DNA of 47,246 bases from SG8-4 sp964598225. Its GTDB lineage: Bacteria; Planctomycetota; Phycisphaerae; Sedimentisphaerales; Anaerobacaceae. Positions 31,160 to 38,249 of this stretch are shown piece after piece. Below the pieces are notes generated by a model, which made no database searches, was not told where the DNA came from, and saw nothing but the letters and a program-made list of their open reading frames with translations. Within the stretch, counting starts at the first letter, position 1. Every line of letters begins with the position of its first letter. A program made the translations under genes and the position numbers. The DNA lies in assembly GCA_964598225.1 (NCBI GenBank), contig CAZRBG010000044.1, forward strand, positions 1 to 47,246, read 5' to 3'.

Positions 31160-32803
31160 GTGACACCGTCAATGACAAGACGTGAATTCATTAAGGCATC
31201 GGCGGCAGGATCGCTGGCGCCATCCGTTGGTAGTGTGCCCGTAAGGGCATTTGGTAATAACGCCTCACGGCGTCACTACGAACCTCAGAGGCTTGGTCAT
31301 CCGAAGGCAGGCGAATATCAGATTTACTTCGGCGATCTGCATAATCATAACGAAGTCGGCTACGCTCGCGGATCTCTCGGCAGAGCGTATGAGATCGCGC
31401 GGGAGCATCTGGATTTCTTCGCTTTCACGCCGCACGGCTACTGGCACGATATCGGTCATTATGAGAACGGCATCGAGAAGAAATGGCTCGACGGATTCGA
31501 AGTCACCAAAAGGCGCTGGCCCGAGGTGCTGGAGATGGTGCGCAAGTACGACCAGCCGGGCAAGTATGTCCCCATAGTCGGTTTCGAGTGGCACTCGACC
31601 AGCCTGGGCGATTACCATATCATCTTCCCGACCCCTGACGGCGAGTACGTGAGGTTCGACAGCCTGCGAGAGTTCCAGCGCTTCGCCAAGGAGCACGGGG
31701 CGATTATGATCCCCCATCACCCGGCTAACCGACTGGGTCATCGCGGGGCCAATCTCGCGAGCCGCGACCCGGATGTCTCGCCGGTCCTTGAAATGTTCTC
31801 CGAATGGGGCAACGCCGAGCACGACCGTGCGCCCTCGCCGTATATTCGCCATACCGAAGGCGGGCGATGGACTCAGAACACGCTGCACCACTTCCTCGCC
31901 CAGGGGCATCGTCTCGGCGTGATTGCCAGCACCGACGACCATCTCGGCTTTCCAGGCGGCTATCGCGAGGGTCTTGCCGCCGCGCTCGCTCCGGAATTGA
32001 CCCGGGAGGCGATTTTCGACGCTCTCCGCCACAGGCGGACTTATGCCGTTACCGGCGACCGCATCGCAGTGGACTTCCGACTTAACGGCCAATTGATGGG
32101 CCGGGAACTTTCCTATACCAGAAAGCGCGAGCTAAGCGTCGCCGTTACCGGATGGGACCAGATCGACAGGGTCGAGATTCTAAAAAATAATCGCGTGCTC
32201 CATCGCGATTTTCCGATGGACCGCGAGCCGGGCGCCGAAAGATGGGACGAGCCTGTCCTGCTGCGGTTCGAGTACGGCTGGGGGCCGTGGCCGGCGCTGG
32301 ATATGACGAGAGTCTGCGACTGGGATTTCAACATCGACATCAAGAATGGCGTGTTGGAGAGCGTACAAAGGTGTTTCCAGGCCGGGCCGCTCGATGAGAG
32401 CCGCAGAGATAAAATACTCGAATGCTCGGACAGGCATTTGCGCGTTCAGTCCTTTACGGCACTTCGGCAGCAATTCGAGGATATTTCCACCAAGGCGGTG
32501 GTCCTCAAGATTCGCGGCGGGCCCGATACCCGCGTCAAAGTCTCGCTCAACAAACCAACAAACGCGTCGGTATCTCAGACGTTCCGCCAGTTGGCCGATA
32601 GCAACGAAATGCTTTTTACGGGTGATTTTCCGAAAGAATCGGCGATGCTCCACAGACTGGTCTTCGCAGATCACTACCATACGTCATACAAGCTAACCGA
32701 CAGAGACGATGGCAACGGCGTGAACTGGTATTACCTGCGCGTTGTCCAGGCCAACAATCAATACGCGTGGTCCAGCCCCATTTGGGTTGAGGCTAAGGCG
32801 TAA
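31160..32803 (+). CDS. PHP/DUF3604-type metal-dependent phosphoesterase-like protein, Tat signal
   Basis: From GTG 31160 (GAGAGG upstream) a 547-residue protein; ATG 31172 is an alternative. Tat-like start MTRREFIKASAAGS, then a stretch from a repeat (SVPVRAFGNNASRRHY), then a PHP-like catalytic core: FGDLHNHNEVGYA (His and His), DFFAFTPHGYWHD, PIVGFEWHSTSLGDYHIIFP, IMIPHHPANRLGH, SPVLEMFSEWGN, VIASTDDHLGFPGG. These carry His and Asp metal ligands in PHP order. DUF3604 proteins are often encoded beside sugar catabolic genes, function unknown. The C-terminal third (after about residue 330) is beta-rich. It is 58 bases after the DUF1080 gene. Confidence 0.82.
   Translation: MTPSMTRREFIKASAAGSLAPSVGSVPVRAFGNNASRRHYEPQRLGHPKAGEYQIYFGDLHNHNEVGYARGSLGRAYEIAREHLDFFAFTPHGYWHDIGHYENGIEKKWLDGFEVTKRRWPEVLEMVRKYDQPGKYVPIVGFEWHSTSLGDYHIIFPTPDGEYVRFDSLREFQRFAKEHGAIMIPHHPANRLGHRGANLASRDPDVSPVLEMFSEWGNAEHDRAPSPYIRHTEGGRWTQNTLHHFLAQGHRLGVIASTDDHLGFPGGYREGLAAALAPELTREAIFDALRHRRTYAVTGDRIAVDFRLNGQLMGRELSYTRKRELSVAVTGWDQIDRVEILKNNRVLHRDFPMDREPGAERWDEPVLLRFEYGWGPWPALDMTRVCDWDFNIDIKNGVLESVQRCFQAGPLDESRRDKILECSDRHLRVQSFTALRQQFEDISTKAVVLKIRGGPDTRVKVSLNKPTNASVSQTFRQLADSNEMLFTGDFPKESAMLHRLVFADHYHTSYKLTDRDDGNGVNWYYLRVVQANNQYAWSSPIWVEAKA
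31230..31283. repeat. 54-bp palindromic repeat, copy B, inside the PHP gene and in frame
   Basis: 47 of 54 bases equal copy A at 20876-20929, including both ends (GTAGTGTGCCCGTAAG and GGCGTCACTACGAAC). Here it is read in frame as residues about 24-41 of the Tat-signal protein, between the signal and the catalytic core. Length 54 is a multiple of 3, so insertion did not break the gene. Confidence 0.8.
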
Positions 32804-32811
32804 GCAAGAGA

Positions 32812-32846
32812 CATAGTGTCGCGGACGGGACGTCCGCGACACTATG
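32812..32846. terminator. 16-bp hairpin between convergent genes; possible bidirectional terminator
   Basis: A perfect 16-bp stem (32812-32827 and 32831-32846) with loop GGA lies between the PHP gene end and the GH97 gene end. There is no U-run on either side, so it may be a dispersed palindrome rather than an intrinsic terminator. Confidence 0.5.
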
Positions 32847-32856
32847 CCAGTCGGCG

Positions 32857-32873
32857 GGTGTGCACCGCACACC
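32857..32873. repeat. Short palindromic repeat GGTGTGC-N3-GCACACC, copy 3
   Basis: A perfect 7-bp stem with loop ACC, just after the 16-bp hairpin and before the end of the GH97 gene. Same stem as 25263-25279. Confidence 0.65.
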
Positions 32874-32885
32874 TAAATGGGTCTT

Positions 32886-34853
32886 CTATTCAGTATCAGA
32901 GGCTTTGGCCGGGTGAATTCTGATTGCCTGTCCTCCCCGCGGCGGCAGCTCGACTTTCAGCACGGTCGTGGAATCAACTGTACGGCGATCGATTCTCACA
33001 TGCGTCCGGGTCGGTACGGCGGGATCGTCGGAGTAGATGTGGACAACATACGGACGGCCTGCGTCGAGAAAGTCCAGCGGAACATCAAGGGCGCGCCTCT
33101 TGTCCGCGTTCATACCGCCGATGAACCAGCTTTCGCCCGAGCGCCGGGCGATGACGGCATACTCTCCGATCTTGCCGTGGAGGACTTTCGTATCGTCCCA
33201 GACCGTCGGGACGTGATCGAAGAATTCCAATTCCGGTTCGTCGCCGATGATATGCTGGCCGCCTCCGGCGCCGCCGATTTTGTGTGGGGAGCGGGACGGC
33301 CGGTCGTACCAGTACAGGAATTGCCAGGGGCTGTAGAAGCAGACGCTCTTAGCCAGTTGATACGCGTGGCTCGCATTCTCGTCAACCCGCCGGTCGTAGT
33401 AGCAGATCGTGTTGTCGGCGGCGCCGGCTAACATGCGGGTAAACAATATTGTCAAGGTCAGACTGTTCGTCGGTCTGGTCTCGTCGCCCGCGATGCCCTC
33501 TTGCGTCATCAGGTTCGGATACGTCCGGCTGTATCCGGTCGGGCGGTACTCGTCGTGGATGTCGACCATAAGATGGTGCTTTGCCGCCTTGCGAACCGCC
33601 TCGTGGAGCCATGCCGTCCATTCCTGCGAGCCGACGCGCACGAAACCGTACTTGACGCCCTTGATTCCCCATTTCTCGTAAAGCGGCAGAATTTCATCAA
33701 GCTGGCGTTCAAGCGCCCTGCGGTTGACGTACAAAATGATGCCGATATCTCGTTGCTTTGCGTATTCAATGACGGCGTGCAAATCGAGCGGGCCCTTGGA
33801 GCGCTTCGGATCGACCGAGATCGTTGTGGCGTCTGATTCTTCACTGTATTCATGGCCGTACCAGCCGGCGTCGAATTCTACAAACTGCAAATTGTGCTGG
33901 GTCGCGAAATCGACACACGCCATGCCGCCGCCGGTTGTGAGAGTAACTTCGCGGATGACCTTGCCCGGCTTGATCCAAGATGTGTCTTCTATTGCACAAG
34001 GCTCGTTCAGATTGAGGATCAGGTAATTCTGCTCCAGCAGCTCTCCCGCAGTTTTAGCCAGCATTATAACGCGCCATGGCGTCGTGAGCGGTGCGGAGGC
34101 AACGACTTCACTTGCCAGCGAGCTTACGACTGTGTGCGGTTTGGTTTTGTCCGGCGAAAGGCGCATCCGCGCGTAATCGACTAATCCCGCTTCCGCCACC
34201 GCCGCAAAGACGCCGTCGTCGACCTCAATCACAAGCGGCCTCTCGCAGTTGTTTTTGAGCTTGCCAAGAGGCACTTTGCTGTACTTGCCCTGTGCGGAAT
34301 ATACGGCGTAAGCGGCATGATCGCCGGTAAAACCAAACTGAGTTTTCTCGGATGATATGATGAAGCTGTTCAGAGCATCCTGCTGCGGAACGGTGTACCG
34401 CAACGCAACGCCTTCGTTGTATGCTCGAAAAGTCAGGCGCATTGCTCGGCCGGGATCTCGCCTTTCTTTCACTTCCACAATGAGCTGATAGTAGTGGTCG
34501 CGAATCGTCTTGCGCTCTCCGTAAACAGGTGAATACGTGCTGTTGTGACTGAGCTTTAAGACATTGCTGATTTCAAAACCACCTTCAAACGAAGCGGCAT
34601 CCCTGAGATCGAGGCCCAGACACGAGTCTTCAACAACAGTGCGACCTTCAAAAGCTATCGAATAAATCGGTTCACTCCGATCATCGCTGAGCTTAAAAGT
34701 GAAAACTACATTGCCATCTGGTGATTTAATCGAGTAATCGGCTTTGAGATTGCTGGCGGCAAAACTGAAAAACGCAATAACAGCTAAAATAAGCAGGATA
34801 CGAAACGGCGGCATCGAGGTATCCGGACAATTGTTGTTTGCACTTTTGTACAT
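32886..34853 (-). CDS. Glycoside hydrolase family 97
   Basis: A 655-residue exported enzyme from ATG 34853 (GGAGG upstream); a signal anchor follows (RILLILAVIAFFSFAASNLKA). Residues about 40-280 form the N-terminal beta-sandwich (SIKSPDGNVVFTFKL, RPLVIEVDDG); 300-560 the TIM barrel (FVEFDAGWYGHEYSEES, IGIILYVNRRAL, GVKYGFVRVGSQEW, VDIHDEYRPTGYSRTYPNLM, TQEGIAGDE); the rest is a C-terminal beta-domain. GH97 acts on alpha-glucosides or alpha-galactosides. Where retaining members have an Asp nucleophile (KVDF-type), this one has Gly (VKYGF), which points to the inverting mechanism using Glu bases. It is convergent with the PHP gene and downstream of the CPBP gene (34 bases), possibly cotranscribed with it. 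Confidence 0.9.
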   Translation of the reverse strand: MYKSANNNCPDTSMPPFRILLILAVIAFFSFAASNLKADYSIKSPDGNVVFTFKLSDDRSEPIYSIAFEGRTVVEDSCLGLDLRDAASFEGGFEISNVLKLSHNSTYSPVYGERKTIRDHYYQLIVEVKERRDPGRAMRLTFRAYNEGVALRYTVPQQDALNSFIISSEKTQFGFTGDHAAYAVYSAQGKYSKVPLGKLKNNCERPLVIEVDDGVFAAVAEAGLVDYARMRLSPDKTKPHTVVSSLASEVVASAPLTTPWRVIMLAKTAGELLEQNYLILNLNEPCAIEDTSWIKPGKVIREVTLTTGGGMACVDFATQHNLQFVEFDAGWYGHEYSEESDATTISVDPKRSKGPLDLHAVIEYAKQRDIGIILYVNRRALERQLDEILPLYEKWGIKGVKYGFVRVGSQEWTAWLHEAVRKAAKHHLMVDIHDEYRPTGYSRTYPNLMTQEGIAGDETRPTNSLTLTILFTRMLAGAADNTICYYDRRVDENASHAYQLAKSVCFYSPWQFLYWYDRPSRSPHKIGGAGGGQHIIGDEPELEFFDHVPTVWDDTKVLHGKIGEYAVIARRSGESWFIGGMNADKRRALDVPLDFLDAGRPYVVHIYSDDPAVPTRTHVRIDRRTVDSTTVLKVELPPRGGQAIRIHPAKASDTE

Positions 34854-34887
34854 GAAAGCCTCCGATCTTGTTTCTGTAAAACAACGA

Positions 34888-35709
34888 CTAATTGCTCAAA
34901 GTTGCTATTACACTTATTCCGTTGAAAATCGCGTGTATGAAAATAGGTCTCCATAACGATCCGCTTTTCTCGTATGCGTAACCCATGCACATACCAAGCA
35001 CAAATAGCGCAGGCCAATGGCCCGGGTCCGGATGCATTATCATAAAAAAGCCCGAGCTGAATACAATAGCCGGCCAGACGTGATATCCCGCCTCCAGCAA
35101 AAAAGAGCGAACCGTTGTCTGAATGAGTCCTCGAAAGAGCAATTCCTCGAAGAACGGGCCAATTAATACGGCACTGATGACGATCAGTATTCGCAGCGCT
35201 AACTGAGGATGTTCGGTAACGACTCGAAGCTGTTGATGCTGCCGTAGCTGGTATTCCTGATCGGAGAAGATCTGGGTCAAAGAGACCGTCAGCCATACAG
35301 CCGCCATGATAAGCGGCCAAACAGCGAGAAGGTATAGCGAGGCCGACAACAGATCTCTCGGAAGCTTCTTCACGCTGAGGCCGAAGCCCTTCAATTTCCG
35401 GGCAAAGTGGGCTCGAGCCAGAAAAAGGATCAGGATAGCTGTCAGTGCCGTGCCGGCGCTGAGAATGATATTGTCCACGAGAGCGTTTTTCCAGTCAGGC
35501 CAGTCTTCGGTCAGTTTGCCGACAGCCCCTGCGATTAATGAGACGACTCCGAACAGGAAGAAGAACGGTATAAGCGGCAGGTAGAACGGCATGTCGTTTC
35601 GGCGAGGCGGCGAATCTTCCAGCGCCCGTCTGCCCAGTGAGGTTCTGAGCAGCCAGTGCGCCAACAGGGCTACTCCAGCCAGGCAGATTGTGATATCAAC
35701 GTATTTCAT
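34888..35709 (-). CDS. CPBP-family intramembrane metalloprotease
   Basis: A 273-residue integral membrane protein with about 7-8 hydrophobic segments. The glutamate motif GPFFEELLFRGLIQ (EExxxR, near 184-196), a second motif FFMIMHPDPGHWP with conserved His, and the third, HAIFNGISV, make up the CAAX protease and bacteriocin-processing (ABI) signature. Bacterial members process or degrade membrane proteins or give bacteriocin immunity; the role here is unknown. It is divergent from murA, 84 bases apart. Confidence 0.87.
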   Translation of the reverse strand: MKYVDITICLAGVALLAHWLLRTSLGRRALEDSPPRRNDMPFYLPLIPFFFLFGVVSLIAGAVGKLTEDWPDWKNALVDNIILSAGTALTAILILFLARAHFARKLKGFGLSVKKLPRDLLSASLYLLAVWPLIMAAVWLTVSLTQIFSDQEYQLRQHQQLRVVTEHPQLALRILIVISAVLIGPFFEELLFRGLIQTTVRSFLLEAGYHVWPAIVFSSGFFMIMHPDPGHWPALFVLGMCMGYAYEKSGSLWRPIFIHAIFNGISVIATLSN

Positions 35710-35793
35710 TGACTAATTTCCGTCCGTTATTTACTATTGTAAAATTGTCATTTTGTCAATTGCCGATCTCCAGTTGTCAAAGGAAAACGGATT

Positions 35794-37062
35794 ATGGACA
35801 TATTCCGGATCGAAGGTCCCGTTCGGCTGGCGGGCAGTGTCAAAGTAAGCGGCTCGAAGAATGCATCTCTGCCGATGATGGCGGCGGCGATAATGGCTGA
35901 AGGCAAGTCGTGTTTTTTCTCGGTTCCTTATCTTTCCGATATTGCCGTGTGTGGCGAGTTGTTGGGCAAGCTGGGCTGTAAGGTCAGCCGCGAGCCCGAT
36001 GGGAGATTGTGCATCGATGCTGCGACAGTTGATAATCCCGTCGGCGAGTACGACATCGTCCGTAAGATGCGCGCCAGCATCTGTATACTCGGGCCGCTGC
36101 TGGCCCGCTGCGGCAGGGCTGAGGTCTCGATGCCCGGCGGATGCGCGATCGGCGACAGACCCGTCAACCTTCACATCAAGGGCCTCAGTGCACTCGGCGC
36201 CAGGATTCGTCTCAAAAACGGCTACATCATCGCCGCAGCTCCTCGGGGCCTGAAGGGCAGAGAAATCTTTATGGGCGGCGCCTTCGGCTCTACGGTCCTG
36301 GGGACTGCAAACGTCCTTATGGCGGCCACTCTTGCCAAAGGGCGGACTGTCATCGAGTCCGCGGCCTGCGAGCCCGAAATCGCGGACCTTGCCATCTGCC
36401 TGAATAGGATGGGTGCCAAAATCAGCGGCATAGGATCCCCCCGGCTTACAATCGAAGGGGTCGAGCAGTTACACCCTGTTAATTACGAAGTCATCCCCGA
36501 CCGGATCGAGGCCGGGACTTTCATGGTCGCCGCCGCCATCACCGCCGGCGAGTTGCGAATCGAAAACTGCCGTCTCGGCGATATGATGGCCGCGGTCGAT
36601 ACGCTGCGAAACATCGGTGTGACCGTCCAGGCTGCCGGAAACGGATGCGTAGTCAGACGAACCGGTCCGATCGGAACCGCCGATGTGACCACGCAACCTT
36701 ACCCCGGCTTCCCGACGGACTTGCAGGCCCAGTTCATGGCTTTGCTGTCGCTGGCGAGCGGCAACAGCATTGTGATCGAGAAGATCTTTCCCGACCGGTC
36801 ATTGCACGTTGCCGAGCTGAATCGAATGGCGGCGAATCTGCGCAAGGAAGGCCCTACGGTTATCGTTGCCGGCGTTAAGAGATTGATCGCCGCGCCGGTG
36901 ATGGCGTCGGACCTGCGAGCCTCGGCGGCGCTGGTCCTGGCGGCAATGGCAGCCGAGGGCGAGACTACGATCAACAGAGTCTATCACATTGACCGCGGCT
37001 ACGAGAGAATTGAACAAAAGCTGAATCCCGTGGGCGCCAAGATCACACGTGAGAGCGTATGA
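35794..37062 (+). CDS. murA: UDP-N-acetylglucosamine 1-carboxyvinyltransferase
   Basis: A 422-residue EPSP-synthase-fold enzyme. GSVKVSGSKNASLPMM carries Lys22 and Asn23, MPGGCAIGDRP the catalytic Cys117 (the fosfomycin target), and PDRIEAGTFMVAAAIT and GFPTDLQAQFMAL are conserved. It transfers enolpyruvate from PEP to UDP-GlcNAc, the first committed step of peptidoglycan synthesis. Its presence supports a peptidoglycan wall. GGCAIGDRP has Asp where most have Ala or Ser after IG, a minor change. The gene stands alone, divergent from the CPBP gene. Confidence 0.95.
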   Translation: MDIFRIEGPVRLAGSVKVSGSKNASLPMMAAAIMAEGKSCFFSVPYLSDIAVCGELLGKLGCKVSREPDGRLCIDAATVDNPVGEYDIVRKMRASICILGPLLARCGRAEVSMPGGCAIGDRPVNLHIKGLSALGARIRLKNGYIIAAAPRGLKGREIFMGGAFGSTVLGTANVLMAATLAKGRTVIESAACEPEIADLAICLNRMGAKISGIGSPRLTIEGVEQLHPVNYEVIPDRIEAGTFMVAAAITAGELRIENCRLGDMMAAVDTLRNIGVTVQAAGNGCVVRRTGPIGTADVTTQPYPGFPTDLQAQFMALLSLASGNSIVIEKIFPDRSLHVAELNRMAANLRKEGPTVIVAGVKRLIAAPVMASDLRASAALVLAAMAAEGETTINRVYHIDRGYERIEQKLNPVGAKITRESV

Positions 37063-37073
37063 ACCAGCCCCAC

Positions 37074-37247
37074 GTGGCGAGGGCATCTTGCCCTTGTTCA
37101 AGGCCTGGACAGCCTCAGGAGTCAAGGGCGAGACGCCCTCGCCACTCAAGGCCGGGACGGCCTCGCTACGAACGACAATCGAGATGAGGCTGCCACCCAA
37201 CGTAAGTGATTTGATTTGATGATTTGTCATTCCTGCGCAGGAATGAC
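37074..37247. repeat. Intergenic palindromic repeats after murA
   Basis: GTGGCGAGGGC (37074-37084) is matched by GCCCTCGCCAC (37135-37145), with smaller hairpins (AGGCC and GGCCT) between and after. A second, perfect 22-base palindrome GTCATTCCTGC/GCAGGAATGAC lies at 37226-37247. The gap 37063-37290 (228 bases) has no gene. Such elements may act as bidirectional terminators or dispersed REP-like repeats. Confidence 0.7.
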
Positions 37248-37290
37248 ATCCTACATTTTAACTATTTTGTCGGGTGGCTGTGCGAACCTT

Positions 37291-37662
37291 CTAATCGACT
37301 ACGGTTAAGCGCATTCTCTCGCCCACTTTCTTGAAGTGCGAAAGCGCGCTCTCGCTGTCGGTGAAGTCCTTTTCCGTAAACAGCAGGTCGGTTCGGCCGA
37401 TATGAATTTGATCGTTCTCCACCAGCGGGGCCTCGTCATTGATCTTTCCGCCGTTGATAAATACGCCGTGTTTGCTCTTCATGTCAAATGCGAGATATCG
37501 CTTTTTGTCCGGGTCGAAACGGATCTGCAGGTGCTTGCGGGAAACGTGCTCATCGAGTATCTGAATGAAAAGAGCCTCGTCCCTGCCGAGCACGTTCGTT
37601 CGTCGGCCGAGCGGGTAATAGTTGCCTTTCTGAGCACCCGACATCACAATGATAGACGCCAT
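37291..37662 (-). CDS. FHA-domain protein
   Basis: A 123-residue protein from ATG 37662 with AAGGAG upstream. It is one FHA domain: ASIIVMSGAQKGNYYPLG, NVLGRDEALFIQILD, HVSRKHLQIRFD, FDMKSKHGVFINGGKI, PLVENDQIHIGRTDLLF. The Gly-Arg, Ser-Arg-Lys-His and Asn/Gly residues that bind phosphothreonine are in place. It would read Ser/Thr kinase signals; no kinase is nearby. The first codons overlap the far end of the longer plus-strand frame that precedes the truncated isomerase, which is not the real start of that gene. Confidence 0.9.
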   Translation of the reverse strand: MASIIVMSGAQKGNYYPLGRRTNVLGRDEALFIQILDEHVSRKHLQIRFDPDKKRYLAFDMKSKHGVFINGGKINDEAPLVENDQIHIGRTDLLFTEKDFTDSESALSHFKKVGERMRLTVVD

Positions 37663-37829
37663 TGAAACTCCTTGTGAAAAACCTTGCCGGCCCAAACACG
37701 CTGGCCAAAACTGCAACCGCCTTGAAACAACACCGAGCGACTGATATAGTATGGACCGTTCGCGGCAGGGTCAAGTCCTTTTCCGCCGCAGTCACCGGCA
37801 ACGCCGGAGTTATTCGATGGAGACCGCCA

Positions 37830-38243
37830 ATGAATGATTCGAAGGATTTCAGGATAAAGACGTGCCTGCATTCAGTCAGCTACGCCGGTTTCTGGCGTGG
37901 GCAGGCGAAATTGAATGTCGAAGAGTTTCTGGACAAAGCAAAGCGGCTCGGCTTCGACGGCGTGATGCTGACGGCAAAAAGGCCTCACGTATCGGTTTCG
38001 GATTACGATGCGGCCGCCCGCGAGGCGCTCCGAAGAAAGATCGACGGTCTTGGTCTTAAGCTGGTCTGCATGGCCGGGTACACGGATTTCACAGCGGGAA
38101 TAGACAAAGGCGGCATCCCAAATGCCGAAATCCAGGCTTGCTACGTCGGCTACGAAATGTGCGCAGAACTGGCCGGCGGCGGAAGCATCGATAACCTCGA
38201 CAAAACCGCCCAAGAATTCCTCGATTACGCCAGAAAATTCTGA
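37830..38243 (+). pseudogene. Internally deleted xylose-isomerase-like TIM barrel
   Basis: ATG 37830 has GGAGA upstream. The 137-residue product begins like a full sugar isomerase (IKTCLHSVSYAGFWRGQ, GFDGVMLTAKRP, then LGLKLVCMAGYTDFTAG) but after about residue 98 goes straight to what looks like the family's last segment (YVGYEMCAELAGGGSIDNLD, then EFLDYARKF). The catalytic metal residues normally in between are missing, so it lacks about half the barrel. It is an in-frame internal deletion or a decaying copy. Full members are near 280-300 residues. It sits just ahead of the convergent kelch-SSS gene. Confidence 0.75.
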
Positions 38244-38249
38244 ATTACC

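Noticed and set aside
37662..37829. Longer N-terminus for the truncated isomerase
   Set aside because: The extra 56 residues are antisense to the FHA start region, without family similarity; ATG 37830 has GGAGA before it and begins the homologous part.
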